Origin: Nephrocerus scutellatus
Lineage: Eukaryota > Arthropoda > Insecta > Diptera > Pipunculidae
Direction of reading: 5' to 3'
DNA length: 64,000 nt
Assembly: GCA_947095585.1 (NCBI GenBank)
Contig: OX352763.1
Location: forward strand, 45,806,010 to 45,870,009
Under the pieces are notes generated by a model. The model was not told where the DNA came from, searched no databases, and saw only the letters and a list, made by a program, of their open reading frames with translations. The translations under genes were made by a program, and so were the position numbers. Each line of letters opens with the position of its first letter. Position 1 is the first letter of the stretch. Positions 53,704 through 64,000 of the stretch are shown here, piece by piece.

Positions 53704-53709
53704 CACGTG
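53704..53709. promoter_or_regulatory. E-box CACGTG, 3.4 kb upstream of per ATG
   Basis: Perfect CACGTG (CAACACGTGAAT), 9 bases before the ATG of the small ORF at 53718. Could act for per, for the small ORF, or by chance. Confidence 0.35.
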
Positions 53710-53717
53710 AATTGGAA

Positions 53718-53831
53718 ATGGAATTGGTCGCTGTAATAACATTTTACTTGTGGGTTCTTATTGTTCTTCTGTACATCGTTTCTAGATGCATAATAAAAAT
53801 AGTAAACGACCTTAACCCCGTTGTGCCTTAA
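53718..53831 (+). CDS. Possible 37-residue transmembrane micropeptide
   Basis: ATG at 53718 in favourable context (GGAAATGG). The peptide is M-E-L-V-A-V-I-T-F-Y-L, followed by a continuing hydrophobic stretch to about residue 20, then a short basic/polar tail ending P-V-V-P. One membrane segment would span residues 3-22. TAA at 53829-53831 is followed 13 nt later by AATAAA (53845-53850). The region matches no repeat in the window. No family recognised. The frame is also open upstream, but without an ATG. It lies upstream of per, divergently. A chance ORF remains possible. Confidence 0.4.
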   Translation: MELVAVITFYLWVLIVLLYIVSRCIIKIVNDLNPVVP

Positions 53832-53859
53832 TTTTTTTTATGCAAATAAAAGCAAAATT

Positions 53860-54330
53860 ATTAAAGTGAGACGAGTAAGACCATGATATGATGAAAATTA
53901 TTCAATTCAATTCTTTATTTATATATAACAAAAAACGTTATAATACTTTTGCATAATTTGAAAGATTTGATAAATTATATCTTACTTCAGATACTTGATA
54001 AAAAAAAAATGATAATTAGAATTAGTCCCGAACCCACAGGGTGGTCTAATTTTTCTGCACAGAAATTTTAGTAATGAGTACCTATAATGAATAAGAATAA
54101 GTTATGTTGAATTTGATTGAATTGAGCATATCGCCATTTCAAAAATATTTTGCTAATTTGTTTTTATGAAAATTAAGATAATGGTTTTTTTAGAGTTTGA
54201 TATATTTTATAATATATCAGTTTTTTAAATTGCTATGAATAAGCATTATCGTGCGAAACTGGAGATAAACACACTGCAAAAAAACTGCACCCTACGAATT
54301 TAAAATTTTAAATTTGTGGTTCAATATCAA
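53860..54330. other. Unassigned AT-rich intergenic DNA
   Basis: No coding signal or recognisable repeat; AT-rich with A/T homopolymer runs. Confidence 0.4.
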
Positions 54331-54535
54331 AAGAGAAATTATCAAATTAAATTTTTTGTAAATTTTTGTTTTTTTTACAGTTTTTTTTCTATATTAACTT
54401 CACTTGCCCGTGGCTGGCTGGCTGGCTGGCACACCAAATCTTGTGATCAATTTGGAGTGATCAGGATAAGGGGGCTCCATTTGCACTTTGTGTATCAATT
54501 AGAGAATTTACACGAAAAATTTTAATTTTTTGGGG
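54330..54535 (-). repeat. Rep-A terminal fragments
   Basis: Shows TATATTAACTTCACTTGCCCG and a (GGCT)n block at 54410-54430, then the other family end TTAGAGAATTTACACGAAAA. Nearly all internal units are missing. It abuts the TAAAG microsatellite. Confidence 0.65.
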
Positions 54536-55526
54536 TCAAGTAAAGTAAAGTAAAGTAAAGTAAAGTAAAGTAAAGTAAAGTAAAGTAAAGTAAAGTAAAG
54601 TAAAGTAAAGTAAAGTAAAGTAAAGTAAAGTAAAGTAAAGTAAAGTAAAGTAAAGTAAAGTAAAGTAAAGTAAAGTAAAGTAAAGTAAAGTAAAGTAAAG
54701 TAAAGTAAAGTAAAGTAAAGTAAAGTAAAGTAAAGTAAAGTAAAGTAAAGTAAAGTAAAGTAAAGTAAAGTAAAGTAAAGTAAAGTAAAGTAAAGTAAAG
54801 TAAAGTAAAGTAAAGTAAAGTAAAGTAAAGTAAAGTAAAGTAAAGTAAAGTAAAGTAAAGTAAAGTAAAGTAAAGTAAAGTAAAGTAAAGTAAAGTAAAG
54901 TAAAGTAAAGTAAAGTAAAGTAAAGTAAAGTAAAGTAAAGTAAAGTAAAGTAAAGTAAAGTAAAGTAAAGTAAAGTAAAGTAAAGTAAAGTAAAGTAAAG
55001 TAAAGTAAAGTAAAGTAAAGTAAAGTAAAGTAAAGTAAAGTAAAGTAAAGTAAAGTAAAGTAAAGTAAAGTAAAGTAAAGTAAAGTAAAGTAAAGTAAAG
55101 TAAAGTAAAGTAAAGTAAAGTAAAGTAAAGTAAAGTAAAGTAAACTAAAGTAAAGTAAAGTAAAGTAAAGTAAAGTAAAGTAAAGTAAAGTAAAGTAAAG
55201 TAAAGTAAAGTAAAGTAAAGTAAAGTAAAGTAAAGTAAAGTAAAGTAAAGTAAAGTAAAGTAAAGTAAAGTAAAGTAAAGTAAAGTAAAGTAAAGTAAAG
55301 TAAAGTAAAGTAAAGTAAAGTAAAGTAAAGTAAAGTAAAGTAAAGTAAAGTAAAGTAAAGTAAAGTAAAGTAAAGTAAAGTAAAGTAAAGTAAAGTAAAG
55401 TAAAGTAAAGTAAAGTAAAGTAAAGTAAAGTAAAGTAAAGTAAACTAAAGTAAAGTAAAGTAAAGTAAAGTAAAGTAAAGTAAAGTAAAGTAAAAGTAAA
55501 GTAAAGTAAAGTAAAGTAAAGTAAAG
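54536..55526 (+). repeat. (TAAAG)n microsatellite, about 198 units
   Basis: About 990 bp of nearly pure TAAAG. Only three departures are seen: TAAAC at 55141-55145, TAAAC at 55441-55445 (exactly 300 bp apart), and an extra A near 55491. The true length in the genome may differ from the assembly. Confidence 0.97.
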
Positions 55527-56352
55527 TTGACTACCTGCTATATACTCGCGCGGCTGCGTTTGCTAATGCTTCCTTCTGTTTGACTAGATAGCAGAAGTTG
55601 CAGTCAATTTCGAGAATAACTTTTGAAATTTTGAAAATTATTAATTTATACACAAGGGGAAAGTGTTGATGTTCTCAGTATAAAAGTCCTGCAGTGTTAA
55701 AAGTGCTGCAAAATTAAAGTTTTCTAAGCAGAAGAAAGAAAGTTTGAAACTCGTTATTTCAACTACTGCTTAATTTTAACGCTGATCAAAGCACGTAAGT
55801 CATTTCTTTAATTTTTTCCCTCTTTCTGTCAAAGGCAAAAGCAAAGCTTAAAAGGCATGGTTATCAAAGCTTGGTCACAGTAGTAATCAGATAATGAGCT
55901 TTTACTGGTTTCAAAAGGAGGAGGAGAGGACGGAGCGACCGCTATAAAGCTCGTCCGAAAATGATCTGTTGGCGTCTAGTCAAACGCACGCGAGTGAAAA
56001 ACCAAAACAAACTACTTCATCGCGTTGTGTGGTTGCGCTAAACCAACGGTTCGTGTGATCGAAGTGTAAAGTGCAGTGTGTGCGTCCATTGTGCCCCATC
56101 ATCACCAGCGAAGCTAAAGAATTTATGTGAAACGTAACTGTCGTATGGTTTTTCATGCGGCAGTTTGTTTATGATCTAGTTCTTCAGCTTTAAGAATAAC
56201 GGATTGTGAGTGTTTGTTTCTTTTGGTGATTTAACTCATTTTGTCGTGAAGGCATAACACTGGCGACAATTTGTGTTGATAATCCAATTTGAGACGTACT
56301 CCTCTCAATTCGGTTAAAAGAAGTTGTGTTTTGTGTGTTTGTTTTTGTAGTT
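55527..56352 (+). other. Unassigned DNA, then LINE-L 5' UTR
   Basis: From about 56156 the sequence matches the 5' UTR seen at 15180-15357. Upstream, to about 55960, it may still be LINE-L 5' UTR. TATAAAAG at 55679-55686 and TATAAAG at 55943-55949 are promoter-like words without further support. Confidence 0.45.
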
Positions 56353-57047
56353 ATGTGTAGTTTCCGAGTGGATCTCAGCAACATACCTGGGCTGAGAACG
56401 AATTTTTTCGCTGTTTTTGCTTATGTTAATTTCCACAGTCCAGCAATTCTGGCACTGAGCGAAACTCAGGTATTTGTGAATTCTGATACTTCAGATTTAA
56501 ATCTGCCTGGGTATTGCTTAGTGCCATTATTTTTCCCAAGACGCGAGCTCGCAATTTATGTCCGTAGTGATGTTGCATTTAAACTTTTGCCTCAATTAAG
56601 CCAATGTTCCAATGAAGAATTGCCAGAAATGATGAAAACACTGAAATCGTTATTGCGGGCGATTTCAATGTACACAATTCTGGGTGGCTTCGCCTTTCTG
56701 GCCAGACAACACCCGAAGGAATGGATGTTGAATTGTTCGCTGACTTAAATCACCTTACTCAGCTTGTAAATGAGCCTACACGAATACCTGACATTGCAAA
56801 TCATTCCGCAAACACCCTTGACTTGTTCCTTACCTCTCGTCCTGATAATTACTCCGTTAATGTATTATCGCCTCTAGGCTCGTCTGACCATTGTGTTGTA
56901 TCAGCTAATTTCTCGTTAATAAACCACGCAGTTAGAGAAAAAACTCACAAAAAACACAAAACAACAACGAGAAAGCCAATTGGGACGGCCTTAACAACTT
57001 CTTTGGGAGTTATAACTGGTCGCTATTGTTTCGCGATAACAACGTGA
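56353..57047 (+). pseudogene. LINE-L endonuclease region
   Basis: ATG at 56353 starts [11 protein letters not shown], then L-A-L-S-E-T-Q (catalytic Glu). A deletion near 56615 shifts the frame before G-D-F-N. The frame 56721-57047 recovers the domain end with S-S-D-H-C. Known: this apurinic-type endonuclease nicks the target DNA. Confidence 0.8.
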
Positions 57048-57048
57048 T

Positions 57049-58834
57049 TTGAGGCAAAAAATACTACAATGTCCCAAAGGTAGTAAACATTTTTGGTCAT
57101 TCGCGAAAAATACAGCCTCGTCGTCCATTCCAACGCTCATTTATAATGACACTCCAGTTGTCAACTCCAAAGACAAAGCCAATCTGTTTGCTGCACATTT
57201 TGCAGCTAGCTCCACGCTTCCAGATTTTGCATTGATGCCGCCTGCACCCCCGAGTATTGAACACTCTATGGGACAGATCTTCATTCGTACTCGTGCAGTT
57301 GCTAGAGTTTTAAGCGATCTCAACATTCACAAATCCGCTGCGCCAGATGGTATTTCCCCATTAATTCTGAAGAGGTGTTCTTTCAAGCTGGCATTACCAT
57401 TGCGTAAGCTTTTCCATCTATCCTATTCTTCTGGGCTCTTCCCGAGAAGTTGGAAAACAGCCTTTGTCCAGCCCATACCCAAAAAGGCGAGTCGTCGTCT
57501 CCTACTTCGTACCGACCCATAGCACTTACATCCATTCTTTCCAAGGTCATGGAAACGCTGATAAATTTTCAGCTCATGAAATATCTTGAAACCAATGAAA
57601 TCCTTAGTGACCGGCAGTACGGATTTCGTGGGCAACGTTCCACTGGTGATTTGATGGTATATCTCACCGAACAGTGGAACCGGTCTTTGCATCAATTTGG
57701 TGAAAGCAAAGCTGTTGCACTCGATATTTCTAAGGCATTTGACAGAGTTTGGCATCAAGCTCTTTTGTCAAAAATGCGTGCCTTTGATGTCGATGATAAA
57801 CTGGTTCATTGGATTAGAAGCTATCTTTTGGACCGCTCAATCCAAGTTGTTTTGGACGGATTCAAGTCTGAAATACACGACATAAATGCTGGCGTTCCCC
57901 AGGGCTCTTTTCTGTCCCCGACACTCTTTCTCATTTTTATTAATGATCTCTTATCTGTGACTTCTAATCCAATCCACTCCTTCGCTGACGACAGCACTCT
58001 CAGCTTCTCATATAAGTTTGAGGAACGTCCCACCACATCTCATGTGGAACTCAAACAACTTCGTATGTTAAGCACGTTAAACTCTGACCTAGACAGCATA
58101 GTAAAATGGAGAGAAAATAATCGAGTAGAATTTAACGCTTCCAAAACCCAATGCTGTCTCCTGTCGTCCAAGCGAATCCCCAATCCCATGCCATTATCCA
58201 TAATGTCACTTGCATCGAGGAAACTGAAAATCTCGCAATTCTAGGTAAGTGCGTCAACGACAAGCTTCGTTGGAATGACCACATATTTACCGTCACCAAA
58301 AATGTTGCGTAATGTTTAGGTTTTCTAGCACGGTGCAAGAAATATTTCACTCCCTTTGATATGGCTACTATCTACAAGGCCTTTATTCGCCCTAAACTTG
58401 AGTACAATTGTCATATCTGGTCTGGTGCGCCTAAAACCACCTTGCATCAACCAGATAGAATACAAAACCTTGCGATAAAACTTATCGGTGACGAAAACAT
58501 TGCGAAATTAATATATTCGCTTGAACACCGCAGGAACGTCTCCTGCTTGTCACTGTTTTATCGCTTCTTCTACCAGCGGTCCTCAAGAGAATTAGCCAGT
58601 TGCATGCCACCTCTACTTGTATTCAACCGCAATACTCGTGGCGCTCTAAATACACATCAGTTTACCCTTAAGCCCATCTTCGGAGGTACAGTTAAATTCA
58701 GGGATTCGTTCTTCAGCCGTACAACACGTATGTGGAATGCTCTGCCAAGCTCTGTCTTTCCACATCACTATGATCCACATACATTCAAGACACAAGCTCA
58801 TAGACATCTCCTCTCTTCTTCTCCTTTTCCTTAA
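57049..58834 (+). pseudogene. LINE-L reverse transcriptase, three frames
   Basis: Frames 57049-57522, 57450-58244 and 58361-58834 together cover the RT of the 1703-3616 copy. The A run at 57480-57485 has one A fewer than that copy. F-A-D-D-S-T-L is present in the second frame, and the first Asp in D-I-S-K-A-F-D. Not translatable as one protein. Confidence 0.85.
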
Positions 58835-58874
58835 CGCCCACGCTGTGCGTGCGCAAATTATAAAAAAAAACCAA

Positions 58875-59402
58875 ATTTAGCTTCAACTCCTCGTTCAGCG
58901 TTGAGTTTCCTACCAGAGAAAACTGGAAGGGTGGGACAGTATCGAGGCATTATGACGCAACAATATTCACTGACGGATCCAAGATGAAGGACGGAGTCGG
59001 TGCAGGTATCTTCTCGGGTGATCTAAATCTGTCAAGGTAATTAAAGCTACCCGATTCGGCTAGCATCTTTCAGGCAGAGATTCTAGCAATTATGGAGGCC
59101 TGTAGAGCATTAAGGCGCATAAACGCTCAAATCGAAAGGGTTGCTATTTGTGTTGATAGCCAATCTGCCATAAGGGCGAATAATGCGACCACAATAAACT
59201 CGAAACTAGTTCAACAGTGCCAGGAAGAATTGGCCTCGATCAGTCAACGCCTGGACATTATCGTAGTATGGGTGCCGGGGCACAGTAATATTGAGGGTAA
59301 TGAGAGGGCGGACGAATTGGCTAAGATGGGCGTCGCTATGGACACTGGCTCTATGGAGAAGGTTAGCTGTCCAGGAACAGGAACAAATTCTCTCCTTCCT
59401 GT
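58875..59402 (+). pseudogene. RNase H domain of another LINE (I/LOA-like)
   Basis: Contains I-F-T-D-G-S-K-M (catalytic Asp), F-Q-A-E-I-L-A-I-M-E-A-C (Glu), C-V-D-S-Q-S-A-I (Asp) and V-W-V-P-G-H-S-N-I-E-G-N-E-R-A-D (His, Asp). The full set of RNase H motifs is present, with one stop at 59038. Some LINE clades (I, LOA, some Jockey) carry this domain after the RT. It lies downstream of the LINE-L end but belongs to a different element. Confidence 0.82.
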
Positions 59403-60128
59403 ATTTCCGGAGACAACACTTTCTATTAAATTTTGAGGCCCCTCGGGCTGCGGGGTCGGGGGGCTCCCATACAAAAATTTTAAAAAATTTACCCGATATT
59501 CTTCAAATTTTACACACATGTGTATACCCAATAAACAATACTTTTTCGATTTGGTAGTGATCGGGTCCCGGGTTTGGCCGCAAGGCCCTTATACATTTTA
59601 TAAATATCTATACTGGCATCAGATTTTCGTCGCCCTTTATGGATTGTGTGCGGTGTGTGCTGCGCAGTCGACTGCGCTGCATGGTTTTGGTGGTAGAGAG
59701 AGAGAGAAATCTTAGCTCACGCACAAATGAACCCAGCAAATGAAACGAGACATAAATGTTTTATGCTTAATTCAACTTACATTTTTATTTACTGAATTTT
59801 ATTTTTATTGATGTCGTTTTTTGTTTTCGATATCAACTTACAGATAGAACAACAAGTTTTCGCAATATTCTGTCATTTCAGAGCAGTCAAAGAGTTCTCA
59901 AGATAAATGTTCGTGTTTCTTATTTGCTCAGAGTATGAGCGTGCTCTAAGTGCTCAGAATAAAATGATCTGAGCATTTTCAATTTTGACATCTGATGTCA
60001 AATGTCTGTTTCGATGATTTTCTCCTACAATAAAAAAAAATGGCCCAGGATCGAGGGGCTCCCATATCAATTTCTGCGATTAGAGAATTTAGATGAAAAA
60101 TTTTAATTTTTATGGGTTGTTTTTTTTA
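59403..60128 (-). repeat. Rep-A core-type element splitting the RNase H LINE
   Basis: Minus orientation. It carries the core with a perfect 16-bp palindrome GCGCAGTCGACTGCGC near 59666, the GAGAGAGAGA run, and ends ATGGGTTGTTTTTTT. The GAAGTTAATATAGAG end is missing, so that side is truncated. Confidence 0.82.
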
Positions 60129-60130
60129 GT

Positions 60131-60645
60131 ACTAAGTCACAGCTCAGGTGGAGCAGTCTGTCGAACTGCGCCATATCAAGGCCATCGATATGGCCATCCT
60201 ACAGCAAAAAGAAAACCACCGAGCTGTTATCCAGAACACGGAAGGATATTGCCAGAGTTGTGGCTATCAGCACTGGCCACTGGCCTGTGGGCAGTCATGC
60301 TGCTAAGTTGGGTATACCGCACAACAACTTCTGCAGAAGTTACAAAGATGAAAATTAGAAAGAAAATCTCATACACTTCCTCTGCAGTTGTCCGGCTCTA
60401 GCAGGGTCAAGACACCGCATTTTAGGTAAACCATTTCTCTACGACCTTAGGGTCATCGACTTGATCTCATACCTGAACGCTACAGGCTTGATTTAGACCC
60501 TGCCTTATCCATGCTAGATTCCTCGAGTTTTGTGGTATCAAAATGGCACACACTAGCGCTAATTGAGGCCCTCGCAAGTACAGCGTGAACCACCACTCTA
60601 CCTACCTACCTAAAGTAAAGTAAAGTAAACTATATAGAGTAAACA
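60131..60645 (+). mobile_element. 3' end of the RNase H LINE, with a TAAAG tail
   Basis: Continues the element after the Rep-A insertion: L-G-I-P-H-N-N-F-C-R-S-Y, then F-L-C-S-C-P-A-L-A-G-S-R, a C-x-C-P type C-terminal motif. It ends CTACCTACCTACCTAAAGTA and a short (TAAAG)n run with a TAAAC variant. This suggests that TAAAG is the natural tail repeat of this family. Confidence 0.7.
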
Positions 60646-60837
60646 TATTTTTGGGGTACCTTATTTTTGTATCTTTCTTAGTAATCTAAATACTTCGTTT
60701 TTTTTAACCAAAGTAATACATTTTTAGGGGGGTTCCAGAGTTATGCTGGTACAAGTAAATACATTATTAATATTAATTGGATTACAAAATAAAGTGGTAC
60801 GGATTTTTTTATATATGTACTTGTATATATTTAAACG

Positions 60838-61265
60838 TATTGCCAAGGGAGAACTCCCTGAATGACTTGGGCTATGGCAATAAGGTTGTCTTTACAATGT
60901 ATCACATATCTCACGCTTGTAGCCGGTTGCAATTTATTTTCTCAAAACTCTCCATGATTCATTGAACAAGCAATACGAAAAAATTACGAAACTAAAACGA
61001 CACGAGTCCAAATGCTTTAAACAATAGATCACGGTCCGGCAAAAGTACAAAAAACAAAATTCTTGGAACCCCTAATGAACAATTCGGTTCTTCAGGAACC
61101 AGTTGCCGTCTTTCTTGATGGCCAACAACTTGACAGTACCAGGCTTATCAAAATTCAGATTTTGTCACCAATCATTGCACCAAGGATGAGCGGAAGAGTT
61201 CGTTTCAAATTAAGTTTGGCCAAGTCCTCTGGAGCAACTTTAAATTTAGGCTTTTGATAAAGATT
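60838..61265 (-). repeat. Rep-E, copy 2
   Basis: Reverse complement of parts of 25925-26495, with different internal gaps. Unknown class, no recognisable protein. Confidence 0.5.
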
Positions 61266-61449
61266 TCCCATTTTGGTTTTTTCGTTTTTAATTTTTTTCA
61301 TTTAAATCATTCAAATGGAACAAATGGGGTTAAATTAAACTAATACACGCGTATGTAAGGTAAGACGAACCCACTCTGTTTCATGAAAGCTAAGCATACA
61401 AAAACGTGATCACGGAACACGAACAATGTCAAATGAAATGAAAGGAAAA

Positions 61450-63462
61450 TAACTTCAATTTTTATACCTATTCTCTACATTAACTTCGCGTGCCCGTGGC
61501 TGACTTGTGATAAATTTTCAACCCACTTCCTTAAGCCCGATTTTATTCAAACACACGTGTGTATTTCCCATAACAATACTTTCTATTAAAATCGGGCCTC
61601 GTGGTCATACAAATATTTTACAAAATTTATTCGATTTTCTTCCAATTTTATAGGCATGTGTATCTCCGTTTGGAAACACTTTTTATAAAAATTTAGAAGT
61701 GATCGGGCCCTGGTGACAGGGGGCACCCATACAAATTTTTTTAAAAAACGTACCCGATTTTCATCAAATTTTATACTCATGTGTATCTAAGATGGACAAC
61801 GCTTTTTTTTTAAATTTTTGAAGTGATCGGTCCCCGTGGTCTGTGGGCACGCTTACAAATTTTCTAAAAAAAGTAAAAGATTTTCTTCAAATTTTATATG
61901 CATGTGTAACTCCGATGAACAACACTTTTTATAACAATTTGGAAGTGATCGGGCCCTGGGGTCAGGGGGCACCCATACAAATTTTATAAAAAGAAGTACC
62001 CGATTTTCTTTCAATTTTATACGCATATGTATGTTCAATCGACAAAACTTTTTGTAAAAATTTGGAAGTGATCAAGCCCCGTGGTCAGGGGGCACCCATA
62101 CAAATTTTATACAAAAAACTACCCGATTTTCTTCAAATTTTATACGCATGTGTATCTCCGATGAACAACACTTTTTGTGAAAATTTTGGAGCTATCGGGC
62201 CATGGTTTTTGAAGGACCTATACAAAATTTTAAAAAAAATTCACCCGAATTTTATACACATTGTATCTCCTATGAAAACACTATTTGTTTAAATTTTTAT
62301 ACAAAATTTACACGATTTTATTAAAACTTTGCACCCAGATTAGAGAATTTACACGAGCAATCTTAATTTTTAAATTCTCTATATTAACTTCGCCTGCCCG
62401 TGTGTTTGTTTGTTTGTTTGTCGTGGAATCTTGCGATAAATTTTTGGCCCACTTCCCAAAGTCCGATTTCATTAAAATTTTGCACACGTGCATATCTCTG
62501 ATGACAACACTATCTATTAATTTTGGACCCCTCGGGCCTCGGGGTCCCTTACAAATATTTTACAAAATTTACCCGATTTTCTTCAAATGTTACATACATG
62601 TGTATCTCCGATGGACAACACTTCTGTAAACATTTTGGAGATCCCGGGCCCCGGGCCCCGGGTTCTTGAAACCCCATACAAATTTTTAAACAAAATTAAC
62701 CCGATTTTTTTCAAATTTTATACACATGTTTCACCGATGGACAACACTTTTTGTAGAAATTTTGGATACACCGGGCCCGGGGTGGTGAGGCCCTATACAG
62801 ATTTTTTTTTAAAAATTAACCCGATTTTCTATAACTTTAATATACGTGAGTATCTCCGATGAACAGCACTATGTAAAAATTGTGGAGACCCTGAGCCGCG
62901 GGTTCGTGAGGCCCCATACAAATTTTTTTAAAAAAATTAACCCGATTTTCTTTAAATTTTATACACATTATCCAAGGGACAACACTTCTGTAAAAATTTT
63001 GGAGACCCCGGGCCACGGGTTTGTGAGGCCCCATACAAATTTTTTAACAACATTAACCCGATTTTTTTCAAATTTTATACACATGTGTATAACCGATGGA
63101 CAACACTTTTTGTAGAAATTTTGGAGACCCCGGGCCCCGGGGTCGTGAGGCCCTATATACATTTTTTAAAAAAAATTAACCCGATTTGCTTTTAATTTTA
63201 TACACATGTGTGTCCTGTATGCCCGAGGTGTCCCCATATAAATTTTTTAAAAATGAGCCCGATTTTTTTCGAATTTTAAGCACAAGAGTCTCCGATGGAC
63301 AAAACTTTTTGCAAAATTTTTGGAGTTATCGGGCCCTGAGATCATGGGCACCACCCATGTACATTTTTTAAAAATTAGCCCGATTTCCTTCAAATTTTAA
63401 ACACATAATATATATCTCCTATTAGAGAATTTAAATGAAAAATTTTTATGGGTTGTTTTTTA
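61450..63462 (-). repeat. Long Rep-A tract (two elements back to back)
   Basis: 61475-62365 and 62375-63462 both run minus, with about 6 and 8 units. Each begins with a TTAACTTCGC(G/C)TGCCCGT block and ends with TTAGAGAATTTA. The second starts directly where the first ends (TTTAAATTCTCTATATTAAC near 62370). The last family end is ATGGGTTGTTTTTT near 63447. Confidence 0.82.
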
Positions 63463-64000
63463 TTGATTATTTTATTTTCAACTGTAACCGGACAGAGTTC
63501 GCTTTTCAGATTTAAATCGGTTAATATTAAGTTTATTATTATTAAGCTACTGCCGCTAAAGATTCAACTTAGAATTTTTATTTTGTAAGTAACTGGATGC
63601 AATTCAAAGCGGAAATTTGATAAATATAGGGTGTTGATTTGATTAGAATTATAAAAAAACTTTTATTGCTCATTTACATTTTATCTCTTCAATTTGAATT
63701 ATTCAATTTTATACACGCACACGACGCTACCTCCACTTATCCGTAGCGTTAAATGCTGACCAAACCTCAGTTGAGCCACCAGTACCTGCTTACATTGCTG
63801 TGAACACAGTCTCGTGCATGTATGTCACTGCAATCACCCCAGTTTTCATTACGATTTCTTAAAGTCATTGAAATATATCGAATGCTTTCTAGTAATATGG
63901 TAGATCACAGGTACGTTGCTCGAGTTATATATCTCAGTGCAGCCAGAGGCTTCCGAGATTAATTAATTTATTGATTATGATCTGGAATGACAGTACCGAT
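63463..64000. other. Unassigned DNA at the right edge
   Basis: No repeat shared with the window and no convincing gene. Confidence 0.4.

Larger units (their letters stand above)
56150..58870 (+). mobile_element. LINE-L, longest copy (5' UTR, endonuclease, RT, 3' end)
   Basis: The only copy here with 5' UTR, endonuclease and near-complete RT in order. It ends in a short A run at 58861-58869. Damage: a roughly 170-bp deletion in the endonuclease near 56615, loss of the linker near 57045, a one-base loss in an A run near 57483, a deletion near 58203, and a stop at 58311. It shows the family layout but is not active. Confidence 0.9.

Noticed and set aside
54536..55526. CRISPR-like or protein-coding repeat
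   Set aside because: Pure pentanucleotide repeat without spacers; all frames are low-complexity or stopped.
59092..59436. Host RNase H gene
   Set aside because: The motif order and the C-x-C-P tail after the Rep-A insertion fit a LINE; the frame has stops and no host gene structure.

Overview
This is eukaryotic DNA, almost certainly from a higher (cyclorrhaphan) fly with a large, transposon-rich genome. The strongest signal is one host gene, the circadian clock gene period (per), on the minus strand. Its coding exons run from the ATG at 50315 down to a stop codon at 6953. Ten exons can be placed by protein similarity and splice signals, and their reading phases fit at every junction, giving a continuous protein of about 947 residues. 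Four introns are tiny (48-76 bp), two more are 61-63 bp, and the rest are swollen by transposons: 2.3 kb, 8.7 kb, 8.3 kb and 20.9 kb. The species cannot be fixed from sequence alone; a calyptrate or tephritid fly is my guess.

Layout: 1-4.9 kb holds an envelope-gene remnant of an old gypsy-type retroelement and copies of a non-LTR retrotransposon (called LINE-L here). 4.9-7.5 kb is bounded by a 29-bp perfect inverted repeat and holds a broken Tc1/mariner transposase and the last per exon. 7.9-13 kb is a dispersed minisatellite-like element (Rep-A) plus a second LINE. 13-15 kb has CpG-rich repeats and a G/T-rich tract. 15.3-22.7 kb is a tandem duplication of about 3.6-3.8 kb. 23-27.7 kb holds more repeats. 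28-30.3 kb is the per core (PAS domains). 30.8-36.4 kb is an R1-clade-like LINE followed head-to-tail by part of a second copy. 36.4-38.3 kb is Rep-A carrying a tRNA-derived SINE. 38.6 kb is a small per exon. 39.1-45.7 kb is a decayed gypsy-type element with both LTRs, itself hit by later insertions. 46.5 kb has a second SINE. 47.1-50.3 kb holds the 5' per exons with a MITE candidate, a solo-LTR candidate and a LINE-L fragment between them.

Upstream of per (50.3-64 kb) are three perfect CACGTG E-boxes, a possible 37-residue membrane micropeptide gene, a roughly 990-bp TAAAG microsatellite, the longest LINE-L copy (endonuclease plus reverse transcriptase), an RNase H-bearing LINE tail and a long Rep-A tract. 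None of the transposon genes looks fully intact; the longest open frame is the 637-codon reverse transcriptase at 1703-3616.

I found no bacterial-type system, CRISPR array, rRNA or free-standing tRNA gene. The most notable points are the reconstructed period gene, the Rep-A family with its palindromic core, the layered insertions, and the micropeptide candidate next to the clock gene promoter.
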